Assembly: GCA_005799265.1 (NCBI GenBank)
Contig: SYHD01000249.1
Span: 1-58,195 of the forward strand
Reading direction: 5' to 3'
Source: Planctomycetia bacterium
GTDB taxonomy: Bacteria > Planctomycetota > Planctomycetia > Gemmatales > Gemmataceae
DNA: 58,195 nucleotides
Below the pieces are notes generated by a model. It searched no databases and was not told where the DNA came from. It saw nothing but the letters and a program-made list of their open reading frames with translations. A program made the translations under genes and the position numbers. This document shows positions 7,955 to 16,444 of this stretch, in pieces (the first letter of the stretch is position 1; every line of letters begins with the position of its first letter).

Positions 7955-7990
7955 GTTTAGCGTTCGCGCGACTTCGCGCGAACGCTTAAC
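7955..7990. repeat. TTTAGCG-family palindrome (copy 2)
   Basis: GTTTAGCGTTCGCGCGA (7955-7971) and TCGCGCGAACGCTTAAC (7974-7990) form a 17-bp stem with one mismatch and a 2-base loop. It lies between convergent gene ends at 7938 and 8003, so it could terminate both. Confidence 0.85.
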
Positions 7991-8002
7991 GGCCTTTACA
8001 TC

Positions 8003-10711
8003 TCACCATTCTCCCAGACAGCACCCGTAATCGCCCCCGTTCGCGCTCAATGGCAACGCGCGGCGCTCGAACGGCAACTTCATGTACTCGGCGCGATCAT
8101 GAATCACGCGGCCGCCGATTACCGTGTAGGTCACGTGCGTCGCGTGCTCGAACGGGTCGCCATCGTAGAGCACAATATCAGCAGCCTTACCGACGTCGAT
8201 GCTCCCGAATTGATCGTCGATGCCGAGCATTTTCGCGGCGTCGAGCGTAATCGAACGTAAAGCGCGCTCGTGACCCAGGCCGTTGATCATCGCCATCGCT
8301 GCTTCATAACGCAGTACGCGCGTCTTCGGCACATAGCCCTCGAAGGCGGTGCAGATCGCGGTCGGGATCTTGCGATCTACCAGGAACGCCGCGTTGCCGA
8401 GATGGCCGTGGAAGGTCTCCGGCGACGACGGCCGCTGCATCGTCGGGTGCACGATGACGGGCACTTTGGCGTCGAGAATCGCGTCGGAAATCAGGTACGC
8501 TTCGGTCGCCAGACTCAGCATTGCCTTCAGATCGTACTCCTTGGCGATGCGCAGTCCGGTCATCAGATCGTCGGCGCGATGGCCGCTGAAGATGATCGGT
8601 ATCTTTTTGTTGAGCACGGGCATCATAGCCTCGTGCTTGAGGTTCGGCGCAGGCGGCTCCTTCGCGGCCTGCTTTTTCTGCGCGTAACTCTGGGCGCCTG
8701 TAAACGCATTGCGGACGAGATTCGCCGTGCCCATACGCGTATTGGGCAATTTTCCTGGGTACGAAGATTTCGGTATCTCGCCCAGGTTGACGAGCATGCC
8801 GGCCGGGAAGCGAATCTTCAATTGCTCCGCGGTTCGGCCATACGTGCGGAAGATGCCGGTCTGCCCCGCGATGACGTTGGCCCGCCCCGGCATCGCGTGC
8901 ACCACCGTGACGCCGTGCTCACGGATGAACTGCAACAGCGGTTCCTGTGGATTGAAGCTGTCCATGACGCGCAGGTCGGCCTGATTGGGGTCGCTCATCT
9001 CGTCCTGATCCTGGTCCCCTTTCTTGAAGTTAAGCGCCCCCGAAAGTCCCACGACGGAATGGGCGTCAATCAATCCCGGCGTCACGGCGGCAGCATACAG
9101 GATCGGGAAACCCTTCGGCACCGCCACCTTGTCGCGCGGGCCGACTTTCGTGATCTTGCCCTCCTCGACCAGCACGACGCCGTTTTGAATGGCGTCGCCG
9201 GAGATCGTGTACACCGTCCCCGCGATCACCGCCAGCTTCTTCGGCACGTCCTGGTAGCTCGGTCCCTGGTCGGTTTTGGCAGGTAGAAGGGGGAGCAGCG
9301 GCAGCGTGGCAATTCGTTTCTGCGGCAGCAGTTCCTTGTTCTTCGGCAAGGCGAACCCGCCCGCCTGATACGTCCAGTCCTCGTGAACTTCGCGATCGAA
9401 CATTTTCTCGCCTTCGATGTAAGTCTCCAGCACCTGGGAGTAGACGCTGAACGGCGCGCCGGAGAGAACGACGAAATCGGCGTCCTTTCCCTTTTGCAGC
9501 GAGCCGATGCGCTCGTCGAGATGCAACATCTGCGCGCTGTAAAGGGTCAGCGCCTTGAGGGCGTTATCTTCGGACAAGCCGCCGCGCACGGCGATGGCGC
9601 CGGTACGCAGAAAGAAGCGCGACTCGGTGACGGAATCGTCGGTGTTGATCGCCACCTTGACGCCGGCCTTGGTCAGGATCATCGCGTTCTCTTCAAGTAA
9701 CCCCATCACCTCGGGCTTTCCGCCGGGGCTATCGACGAGCGTGAGCGACACGGAGATGCCGCGTTTCGCCAGTTCCTCGGCGACAAGATAGCCTTCGGTG
9801 CAATGCTGCAGAACGATCTCGAAGCCGAACTCCTCGCTGAGGCGAACCGCAGTCATGATGTCGTCGGCGCGATGGCAATGGAAGTGGACGGTGCGCTTTT
9901 TCTCCAGGACCTCCACGAGCGGATCGAGATTGATGTCGCGCTCCGGCGGCGTCGCCTTTTCGCCGGCGGCCTTCGCTTTGTTGAAGCTGTCCCATTGGCG
10001 TTTGTACGCCTGAGCTTTCGTCAACATCTCGCGCTGCAGGGCGGCGATCTTCATGCGCGTGTGCGGGGCCTGTCCCTTGGCCCCGTAAACGCCCTTGGGG
10101 TTCTCGCCGTTGGCGAACTTGATGCCTCCCAAAATTCTCCCGGCGATGATGCGCATGGCTTCGACGACGGTTCCTTTCAAGCGGACGTAGAGGGTTTGCC
10201 CGCCGATGGCATTGCCGGAGCCGGGCATGATATTGGCGACGGTGACGCCGCCGGCGAGGGCCATGCGAATGCCAGGATCGTTAGGGTTAATGGCGTCGAT
10301 AGCGCGCAGGCCGGGCTGAACCGGGCCGGTCATCTCGGTGCCGTCGGCGCCGCCGGGATTGCGTCCGAAGATGCCGATGTGCGAGTGCGTATCGACCAGG
10401 CCAGGGATGATGACCTTGCCTGACATATCCCGGACCTTGGCGTTCTTGGGGATCTTGACTTGATCTTCGCTGCCGACATCGAGGATCTTCCCCTTGACGA
10501 CGATCATGACGCCGCGCTCGATGACGGGCCCTGACGCGGTGTGGATGCGAGCGCCTTGGTAGACGATCGGGGCATCGGCGTCCTGCTTTTGCGCCGCCTC
10601 GACATACGCGTCGCCGACGAACCACGCCAGGTGCGCGAGCGCGATGACGAGGAGCGGCATGACGAGAAAGGCAATCCACGGGTTCCACGGAAGCGAACGC
10701 GCACGAGCCAT
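8003..10711 (-). CDS. Tandem two-domain amidohydrolase, membrane-anchored, second half degenerate
   Basis: The 902-residue protein has an N-terminal membrane anchor (WIAFLVMPLLVIALAHLAWFV) and two consecutive amidohydrolase-superfamily domains, about 45-440 and 490-880. Half 1 keeps metal-site residues: HxH in VDTHSHIG (His109, His111), HFHCHRADD, the His303 of VLQHCTEGY and the Asp358 of NTDDS. Half 2 aligns segment by segment, but HxH is IDAHSVVG (Val at 553), the His303 counterpart is Leu734 (SLATEAY) and the Asp358 counterpart is Ala789 (ICTAFEG). So only the first half seems able to bind metal and hydrolyse a C-N bond. ATG 10711 is chosen (GGAGAC upstream). The substrate is unknown; an extracytoplasmic dipeptidase or cyclic-amide hydrolase is possible. 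Confidence 0.88.
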   Translation of the reverse strand: MARARSLPWNPWIAFLVMPLLVIALAHLAWFVGDAYVEAAQKQDADAPIVYQGARIHTASGPVIERGVMIVVKGKILDVGSEDQVKIPKNAKVRDMSGKVIIPGLVDTHSHIGIFGRNPGGADGTEMTGPVQPGLRAIDAINPNDPGIRMALAGGVTVANIMPGSGNAIGGQTLYVRLKGTVVEAMRIIAGRILGGIKFANGENPKGVYGAKGQAPHTRMKIAALQREMLTKAQAYKRQWDSFNKAKAAGEKATPPERDINLDPLVEVLEKKRTVHFHCHRADDIMTAVRLSEEFGFEIVLQHCTEGYLVAEELAKRGISVSLTLVDSPGGKPEVMGLLEENAMILTKAGVKVAINTDDSVTESRFFLRTGAIAVRGGLSEDNALKALTLYSAQMLHLDERIGSLQKGKDADFVVLSGAPFSVYSQVLETYIEGEKMFDREVHEDWTYQAGGFALPKNKELLPQKRIATLPLLPLLPAKTDQGPSYQDVPKKLAVIAGTVYTISGDAIQNGVVLVEEGKITKVGPRDKVAVPKGFPILYAAAVTPGLIDAHSVVGLSGALNFKKGDQDQDEMSDPNQADLRVMDSFNPQEPLLQFIREHGVTVVHAMPGRANVIAGQTGIFRTYGRTAEQLKIRFPAGMLVNLGEIPKSSYPGKLPNTRMGTANLVRNAFTGAQSYAQKKQAAKEPPAPNLKHEAMMPVLNKKIPIIFSGHRADDLMTGLRIAKEYDLKAMLSLATEAYLISDAILDAKVPVIVHPTMQRPSSPETFHGHLGNAAFLVDRKIPTAICTAFEGYVPKTRVLRYEAAMAMINGLGHERALRSITLDAAKMLGIDDQFGSIDVGKAADIVLYDGDPFEHATHVTYTVIGGRVIHDRAEYMKLPFERRALPLSANGGDYGCCLGEW

Positions 10712-10804
10712 GAGGCGGTCTCCTTGTTTGTTGGATTGAGAACGGCTATTGTACACCTTCTGTGGAGCTATCGTCTCATTTGCTCTCGCTGTGGAGAAGC
10801 CGAC

Positions 10805-11113
10805 ATGATTCACGTTCTCGCCACGATCACCGTCAGGCCGGGCAAGCGCGAAGCGTTCCTCGCGGAGTTCCATCGCATCATGCCGATGGTACACGCCGAG
10901 GCGGGTTGCATCGAATACGGCCCGGCCATCGATGTCGACAGCGGCGTCAGCGTACAGGGGCCGCTGCGCGAGAACGTCGCCGTCATCATCGAGAAGTGGG
11001 AGAGCCTACCCGCGCTCAAAGCGCACATGCAGGCGGCGCACATGATCGAATACCGGGTGCGCGTGAAGGACTTCGTGGAGAATGTGACGTTGCAGATTTT
11101 GGCGCCGGCGTGA
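10805..11113 (+). CDS. Antibiotic biosynthesis monooxygenase (ABM)/YgiN-like protein
   Basis: The 102-residue protein is a single ABM dimeric alpha-beta barrel: MIHVLATITVRPGKREAFL at the start, the conserved EAGCIEYGPAIDV segment, and VIIEKWESLPALKAHMQAAHM near the end. Family members oxidise quinols or small aromatic compounds without cofactor, or act in redox stress. ATG 10805 has GGAG about 8 bases upstream. It is divergent from the amidohydrolase (93 bases apart), which may mean a shared promoter region, and convergent with the PfpI gene across a perfect hairpin. Confidence 0.85.
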   Translation: MIHVLATITVRPGKREAFLAEFHRIMPMVHAEAGCIEYGPAIDVDSGVSVQGPLRENVAVIIEKWESLPALKAHMQAAHMIEYRVRVKDFVENVTLQILAPA

Positions 11114-11114
11114 C

Positions 11115-11143
11115 CCCGCAGGTTCGCTGCGCTCACCTGCGGG
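11115..11143. terminator. Hairpin between convergent ABM and PfpI genes
   Basis: CCCGCAGGT (11115-11123) and ACCTGCGGG (11135-11143) form a perfect 9-bp GC-rich stem with an 11-base loop, one base after the ABM stop and 12 bases before the end of the PfpI gene. A bidirectional terminator is the simplest reading. Confidence 0.6.
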
Positions 11144-11154
11144 CTTGAATGCTT

Positions 11155-11679
11155 TTACTTCTCCTGAATCGCCTTCATCAACTCCACCACGAACGCCGGC
11201 AGATCGTCCGGCTTGCGACTCGTGATGATATTGCCATCGCGTATCACCTCCGCGTCAACGTAGTTGGCGCCGGCGTTTACGACATCGTCCTTGATCGCGA
11301 AGAAGCAAGTCGCCTTCTTGCCGCGCAAGGCCGGCGTCGAGCACAGCACCCAGGGGCCGTGGCAGATGGCAGCGATTGGCTTGCCCAGTTCGGCCATCTG
11401 ACGCACCAGCTTGATGACGGCTTCATGGCGGCGCAGGAAGTCGGGCGCGAAACCACCAGGGATGACCAGCGCATCGAAGTCGTTGGGCGTTACGTCCTTG
11501 GCGGCCTTGTCGCTCTTGGCGGGATAGCCAAGCTTGCTGGCGTAGGTCGCGCCGGCGTCGGGGCCGACAAGCGTCACCTTGCAGCCGGCTTCGCGTAGGC
11601 GGAAAATCGGATACCAGACTTCCATCTCTTGATATTGTTGTTCGACGAGAACGCAGACGCGGGCTTGTTTCAGGTCCAT
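11155..11679 (-). CDS. DJ-1/PfpI family protein
   Basis: The 174-residue cytoplasmic protein has the DJ-1/PfpI fold. KQARVCVLVEQQYQEMEVWYP opens it, FDALVIPGGFAPDFLR supplies the glycine-rich strand, and AAICHGPWVL holds the nucleophile Cys106 followed by His107 in the ICHGP elbow. The C-terminus has GNIITSRKPDDLPAFV, typical of PfpI-like intracellular proteases, deglycases or glyoxalases. ATG 11679 is preceded by AGGAGA at good spacing. It lies downstream of the epimerase gene with a TTTAGCG-family palindrome between, so the two may not share a transcript. Confidence 0.9.
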   Translation of the reverse strand: MDLKQARVCVLVEQQYQEMEVWYPIFRLREAGCKVTLVGPDAGATYASKLGYPAKSDKAAKDVTPNDFDALVIPGGFAPDFLRRHEAVIKLVRQMAELGKPIAAICHGPWVLCSTPALRGKKATCFFAIKDDVVNAGANYVDAEVIRDGNIITSRKPDDLPAFVVELMKAIQEK

Positions 11680-11695
11680 GGGAATCTCCTTGTTT

Positions 11696-11751
11696 GCCGC
11701 TTGCGGCTTAGCACTCGCGTGGCGCCGCGCGAGCGCTAAACCGCAAGCGGC
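11696..11751. repeat. TTTAGCG-family palindrome (copy 3, long form)
   Basis: GCCGCTTGCGGCTTAGC (from 11696), then ACTCGCGTGGC, faces GCGCGAGCGCTAAACCGCAAGCGGC (to 11751). This is the fullest copy, with an outer CCGCTTGCGG arm on each side. The right arm encodes the last residues (PLAV) and the TAG stop (11736-11738) of the epimerase gene. Confidence 0.85.
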
Positions 11752-12734
11752 ATGTTCTTCTTGTACCAATCCATCGTTTCGCCGATCGCCTCCTCGAATG
11801 GGACGCGCGGACGATAGCCAAGTTGATCCATCGCCTTTTGGATGCTGAAGTCAAGGCTGTAGCCCATGAACTTCAAACGCGTGAAGTTGAAGTTCGGCGC
11901 CTCTTTGGCGCCCTTCATTTTCGCAAATGCCTCCGCGAACCACGTCACGATCCACGCGAGCCACAAAGGGGGCCGCAAGTGCGGATGCGGCAGACCCATC
12001 GTATTGGCGATCGTCTCGATGAATTTTCGCTTCGACACGAACTCGCCGTCCGTGAGATTGTACGCTTGCCCAACCGCCTCGTCTTTTTCCGCGGCCAGGA
12101 AGACGGCGTCGACCAGATTGTCCACGAAGATCGTGTTGAGCGCTCCCTCGCCGCCTCCGGGATAGCGCAGCCGGCCTTCACGCAAGCCCTGGATGATGCG
12201 TGGCATCACGGTGCGGTCGCGCGGGCCGTAAATGAAGCCCGGCCGCAGAATCGTCACGGGGACGCCGAATTCCTGATAGTAGTGCAGCGCGAGCTGCTCG
12301 GCTTCGACCTTCGATTGCGAGTAGCCGTCGCGATGCCGGCTTGGCAACGGCATGGTTTCGTTGGTGCCGTTGTGATGCCTCGACGGATAGACGCCGAGGC
12401 TGCTCATGTGGATGAAACGCGACAGGCCCTGCCCTTTGCACGCGTCGAGCAGGACGCGTAGGCATTCGACATTAACCTGGCGATAAGCATCGACCGGCCC
12501 CCAGTCGCCGACTTTGGCCGCGCAATGGACGACCACGTCCGCCTCGGTGACCGCTTGCCGGACCAACTTCGCATCGCTCAATTCGCCGCGATAGAGAATC
12601 GCGCCCAGTTTTTCCAGTTCGCCTGTTTCGCTGCTGGGCCGAACAATTGCCGAAAGCGTCTGTTCCTTGCGAACGCATGCCTCGGCCACATGTCCGCCGA
12701 CAAAGCCCGTCGCTCCAGTGATGAGATAGCGCAT
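11736..12734 (-). CDS. NAD-dependent epimerase/dehydratase (extended SDR)
   Basis: The 332-residue protein is an extended short-chain dehydrogenase: nucleotide-binding TGATGFVGG at residues 6-14, the DVVVHCAAKVGDWGP loop, the catalytic Ser near 111 (HMSSLGVYP) and the Tyr138-x3-Lys142 pair in YSQSKVEAE. It resembles the 3-beta-hydroxysteroid dehydrogenase/nucleoside-diphosphate-sugar epimerase branch; the substrate may be a nucleotide sugar, terpenoid or similar. The final five codons read through the palindrome at 11696-11751, so its C-terminus was probably reset by that repeat. Start ATG 12734 lacks a strong ribosome site. A heptamer-repeat hairpin lies upstream. Confidence 0.9.
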   Translation of the reverse strand: MRYLITGATGFVGGHVAEACVRKEQTLSAIVRPSSETGELEKLGAILYRGELSDAKLVRQAVTEADVVVHCAAKVGDWGPVDAYRQVNVECLRVLLDACKGQGLSRFIHMSSLGVYPSRHHNGTNETMPLPSRHRDGYSQSKVEAEQLALHYYQEFGVPVTILRPGFIYGPRDRTVMPRIIQGLREGRLRYPGGGEGALNTIFVDNLVDAVFLAAEKDEAVGQAYNLTDGEFVSKRKFIETIANTMGLPHPHLRPPLWLAWIVTWFAEAFAKMKGAKEAPNFNFTRLKFMGYSLDFSIQKAMDQLGYRPRVPFEEAIGETMDWYKKNMPLAV

Positions 12735-12781
12735 GGATGTAGCTTACCAAGCTTCCGCCGTCCCGGCAAACCGTGTCGATC

Positions 12782-12861
12782 GTGCTGAGTGCTGTGCCAA
12801 GGTACGATTCATGTATTTTTTTTGCCGAGCTATACTCAGCACTCAGCACTCAGCACTGAGC
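12782..12861. repeat. ACTCAGC heptamer repeats with inverted arm
   Basis: GTGCTGAGTGCTG (12782-12794) faces three perfect ACTCAGC units (12834-12854) plus ACTGAGC (12855-12861), so a 13-bp stem can form across a loop of about 40 bases. It lies in the divergent region between the epimerase and the Omp85 gene. Confidence 0.8.
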
Positions 12862-12929
12862 TTGACACTTGAGCACGATTGGGCTATCTCGCTCCGTCTT
12901 GTGAGTTCCACGCATTCCGAGGGCTGTCC

Positions 12930-15299
12930 ATGGATGGGACCTGTCGAGCGCTGCGAACGAAAGCCTCGTTCATCCGCAACACGGTGCGCGTGTTTGTCTG
13001 CGTCGCCGTCTTTCTCGTCGGCTCCGGGATCGCCTCGACCCAGAGCAACAATTCGCGCGTCATCGTCGGCGACGTCTACATCCAGGGAATTCGCAATATC
13101 CCCGCCGAAAAGGCGATGAACTACATCCACTCACGCCCAGGCACCGAATACAGCCATGGCCGGGCCATGGAGGATATCTCCCGCCTGGCCGCCTCGAAGC
13201 TGTTCAAGGACATCCGCGGCGTCAACCCGATACAAGGCGCCGACGGTAGAATGAACCTGACCTTCGTCGTCGTAGAGCACGCCAACGTCGTGCGTGATGT
13301 GATCTACAAGCACGCCAAGCACGTCAACGTCAAGGATCTCGAAGGCATGACGCGCGTGCAGCCCGGCATGCCGCTCGACAAGACCGTTAATCGCCTGGCT
13401 TGCTATGAAATCGAAGCGCATCTCCGGAAACAGGGCTACTATTTCGCCAACGTCAGCCTCGAAGAGGGGCACGAAGATAACCACGATCGTGTCGTCTTCA
13501 ATATTACCGAAGGCCCGCGCGTACGCGTCCGCAGCGTCGATTTCATCGGCCAAAAGGAACTCGCCTACGGCGAGCGCCTACGTACGCAGATCGACACCTC
13601 ACGCGCTCTACTAGGCACCTGGAGCGGCGAATTCAACCCGCCGATGGTGGACAACGACGTCATCAAGCTCGAAGAGTACTATCGCGCTAACGGTTATCTC
13701 GGCGCCAGTGTTTCACGCGAGCTGCGCTTCAGCGACGACTTTCTTCACGTGGACATCGTCTTCCACATCCGCGAAGGCGAGCGTTTTCGCGTCTACGACT
13801 GGACGCTGGAAGGCGGCAAAGAGTTCCCGCGCGAGCAGCTCACCAACATCATCACGGTCAAGAAGAACGACTTTTACAACGAAAACGTGGTCGCCGCCGA
13901 CGTGAACAATCTCACCAACTTCCACGGCTGGCGCGGCAAACAGGCGGACGTGCGCAAGATCATCACCGAAGTCCCCGAAGCGCCCAATCACGTGCGCGTC
14001 CAGTACGTCATCCAAGACCAGCCGCAAGCCTACGTCGGCGAGGTCATCATCGTCGGCAACTCGGTCACCAAGGATCGCGTCATTCGCCGAGTACTCGGCA
14101 TCTATCCGGGGCAGGTGCTGCGCTATCCGGAACTGCGCGTCGGCGAACGCGATCTGGCCAGGCTCGGCATCTTCGACATCAACCCCGAACTGGGCATCCG
14201 CCCAACCGTGCAGGCGCTGGAAAGCCCCGGACCCTACAAGGACGTACTTGTCAAAGTCAACGAGACGCGCACCGGCTCCATCATGCTCGGCGCCGGCGTC
14301 AGCTCCGATAGCGGCATCGTCGGCAGCATCGTCCTGAACGAACGAAACTTCGACATCTTCCGCTTGCCGACCAGTTTCGCCGACTTCTTCGACGGCAAGG
14401 CCTTCCGCGGCGCCGGACAGGAGCTCCGCATCGAGGCCGTCCCCGGCAACCGGCTACAACGCTATTCGGCCAGCATCCGCGAGCCGTTCCTCTTCGATCG
14501 GCCCTACAGCCTTTTCGTGAGCGGCTACTATCGCGATCGCATCTTTGACGAGTATACCGAAGGCCGACTCGGCGGGCGCGTCAACCTCAGCCACATGTTC
14601 ACGAAGGAATGGAGCGCGGGACTGGGCCTGCGCGCGGAGAACATCAGCGTCAGCAACATCCCGTTTGGCGCCCCCATCGACTACACCAGCGTGTACGGGC
14701 ACAGCAGGCTCGTCGCGCCCAGCATCACGGCATCCTTGGACCGGCGCGACTCCGCCCTGCGCCCCACCGAAGGCGGCAGGGTCGAGGCGTCCTATGAACA
14801 GGCATTCGGCTCTTATACGTTCCCGATTGTCAATATCGAAGGGAGCCAATACTTTACGGTTCGGCAGCGGCCTGACGGGTCCGGCAAACACGTCATCGCC
14901 ATGCGCAGCCAATTCTCCTACGCCGGCGACAACACACCCGTTTACGAACGCTTCTTCGCAGGCGGTTACACCAACATTCGCGGGTTCGAGTTTCGCGGCG
15001 TCGGGCCGAATGTCAACGGCTTCATGGTCGGCGGACAGTTTCAGTTCCTCAATCGCATCGAGTACCAGATCCCGATTCGCGCCAACGATCAGCTCTATTT
15101 CGTGACCTTCCTCGATTCGGGCACCGTTGAGAGCAAGCTTAACATCACGGATTACCGCGTCTCCGCCGGCTTCGGCCTACGCATCGCCATCCCGATGCTC
15201 GGTCCCGTCCCGCTTGCCCTCGACTTCGGCTTCCCGATTAACCGTATCGGCACCGATCGCACCCAGACCTTCAGCTTCGGTGTCGGCATTTATCCATGA
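12930..15299 (+). CDS. BamA-like Omp85 outer membrane assembly protein
   Basis: The 789-residue protein has a signal-like segment (VRVFVCVAVFLVGSGIAS), about five POTRA-like repeats (roughly 45-445; for example VGDVYIQGIRNIPAEKAM, VRVRSVDFIGQKELAYG, YVGEVIIVGNSVTKDRVIRR) and a C-terminal 16-strand barrel (about 450-789). The barrel keeps the loop-6 signature GGYTNIRGFEFRGVGP with the RGF tripeptide and ends SFGVGIYP. In the family it inserts beta-barrel proteins into the outer membrane, so this organism builds one. ATG 12930 has GAGGG 8 bases upstream; TTG 12879 is an alternative. No skp, lpx or other bam gene is adjacent. Confidence 0.92.
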   Translation: MDGTCRALRTKASFIRNTVRVFVCVAVFLVGSGIASTQSNNSRVIVGDVYIQGIRNIPAEKAMNYIHSRPGTEYSHGRAMEDISRLAASKLFKDIRGVNPIQGADGRMNLTFVVVEHANVVRDVIYKHAKHVNVKDLEGMTRVQPGMPLDKTVNRLACYEIEAHLRKQGYYFANVSLEEGHEDNHDRVVFNITEGPRVRVRSVDFIGQKELAYGERLRTQIDTSRALLGTWSGEFNPPMVDNDVIKLEEYYRANGYLGASVSRELRFSDDFLHVDIVFHIREGERFRVYDWTLEGGKEFPREQLTNIITVKKNDFYNENVVAADVNNLTNFHGWRGKQADVRKIITEVPEAPNHVRVQYVIQDQPQAYVGEVIIVGNSVTKDRVIRRVLGIYPGQVLRYPELRVGERDLARLGIFDINPELGIRPTVQALESPGPYKDVLVKVNETRTGSIMLGAGVSSDSGIVGSIVLNERNFDIFRLPTSFADFFDGKAFRGAGQELRIEAVPGNRLQRYSASIREPFLFDRPYSLFVSGYYRDRIFDEYTEGRLGGRVNLSHMFTKEWSAGLGLRAENISVSNIPFGAPIDYTSVYGHSRLVAPSITASLDRRDSALRPTEGGRVEASYEQAFGSYTFPIVNIEGSQYFTVRQRPDGSGKHVIAMRSQFSYAGDNTPVYERFFAGGYTNIRGFEFRGVGPNVNGFMVGGQFQFLNRIEYQIPIRANDQLYFVTFLDSGTVESKLNITDYRVSAGFGLRIAIPMLGPVPLALDFGFPINRIGTDRTQTFSFGVGIYP

Positions 15300-15308
15300 G
15301 CCGCATTC

Positions 15309-15364
15309 GTTTAGCGCTCGCAGGAACGCGTCAGCGAATGGACCCTGCCCTGCGATCGCTAAAC
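15309..15364. repeat. TTTAGCG-family palindrome (copy 4)
   Basis: GTTTAGCGCTCGCAGG (15309-15324) and CCTGCGATCGCTAAAC (15349-15364) match at 15 of 16 positions, with a 24-base loop. The right arm supplies the TAG stop (15359-15361) of the minus-strand mqnD gene. It separates convergent genes. Confidence 0.85.
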
Positions 15365-16195
15365 AAATTCAACATTCACCGGATTCGGTATCACGCCGGC
15401 CCGATGAGCTTCATCGAGCAATCGCTTCACCGCCGCTCGGCCGCGTTCGCCGTAGTCGAGCGTCCAATCGTTGACGTACATGCCGACGAAACGATCCGCC
15501 AGGGCGCGATCCATGTCGCGCGCATAGTTGAGCGCATACGTCAGCGCATCTTGCCGATGATCGAGACTGTAGCGGATGCTCTCCTGCAATAGCCGGCTGA
15601 TCGTGCGGATCGTTTCGCCGCCGAGATCGCGCCGCACCACGTTGCCTCCCAACGGCAACGGCAAGCCCGTTTTCTCCTGCCACCATACGCCGAGATCCGC
15701 GATGAGGTGTAATCCTTGATTCTGAAAAGTGAGCTGTCCTTCGTGAATAATCAACCCCGCGTCAAACCGACCCGACGCGACGGCGGGGATGATTTCGTCG
15801 AACGGTATCACCTCGTATGTAAATTCCTTGGCTAACAAGAGCCGTAGCGTCAGGAACGCCGTCGTCATCGTCCCCGGCACGGCGAGTTTGATCGACGCCA
15901 GATCGCCGACCGTCATCGGCCGACGCGCGACGATCATCGGGCCATATTTGTCACCCATGCTGCACCCGCTCGGCAGAAGAGCGTATTTATCGAGAAGGAA
16001 CGCATACGCATGGATGCTGACTGCGCTGACTTCCAGTTCGCCTTTCAAGGCGCGGCGATTGAGCGTCTCGATGTCTTGCAGTTCGTGACGGAAGATGAGA
16101 TCGCCTGTGTCGATCTTGTTATGCGCCAACGCATAGAACATGAAGGCGTCGTCGGGATCTGGACTATGGCCGACTGTGATGAGCCGTTTTGTCAT
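15359..16195 (-). CDS. mqnD: 1,4-dihydroxy-6-naphthoate synthase, futalosine menaquinone pathway
   Basis: The 278-residue protein has the MqnD signature: VGHSPDPDDAFMFYAL near the N-terminus, then the two-lobed periplasmic-binding-like fold with GDKYGPMIVARRP, KLAVPGTMTTAFLTLRL, and FDAGLIIHEGQLTFQNQGL. MqnD converts cyclic dehypoxanthine futalosine to 1,4-dihydroxy-6-naphthoate in the alternative menaquinone pathway, a route used by many planctomycetes. GAGG about 7 bases before ATG 16195 supports the start. No other mqn gene is present here. The last codons merge into a palindromic repeat that provides its stop. Confidence 0.9.
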   Translation of the reverse strand: MTKRLITVGHSPDPDDAFMFYALAHNKIDTGDLIFRHELQDIETLNRRALKGELEVSAVSIHAYAFLLDKYALLPSGCSMGDKYGPMIVARRPMTVGDLASIKLAVPGTMTTAFLTLRLLLAKEFTYEVIPFDEIIPAVASGRFDAGLIIHEGQLTFQNQGLHLIADLGVWWQEKTGLPLPLGGNVVRRDLGGETIRTISRLLQESIRYSLDHRQDALTYALNYARDMDRALADRFVGMYVNDWTLDYGERGRAAVKRLLDEAHRAGVIPNPVNVEFV

Positions 16196-16444
16196 TTGCT
16201 GGCCTCGCGTTTGAGGGAATTATGTCATTGTAGACAACCGCACAAGCGGAGGCATCTTAACTTGCATTATCGATGGCGACTCGTGTGGCCTTGTGTTGCG
16301 AAGGTGCTGAGGTTGCGTTGGAAGGCGTTAAGTGACGGCCAAATACGAATAGCCGATCAGGCTATCCTGTCCGTGTCTGAGGTGTTGATGTTGAACGGTA
16401 ACTATTGGATTTTCGGACCGAAAACACGGCTTTCCGTATAGGGT
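16196..16444. other. Intergenic region between DUF1501 gene end and mqnD start
   Basis: About 250 bases without a convincing gene. The only structure I see is a small hairpin, ATAGCC-GATCA-GGCTAT (16349-16365), which could terminate the minus-strand... plus-direction readthrough is equally possible. The stretch is less GC-rich than its neighbours and probably holds the mqnD promoter at its left end. Confidence 0.4.

Noticed and set aside
16346..16366. Terminator for the DUF1501 gene at 16445
   Set aside because: Stem ATAGCC/GGCTAT is only 6 bp with no U-tract, and could occur by chance.
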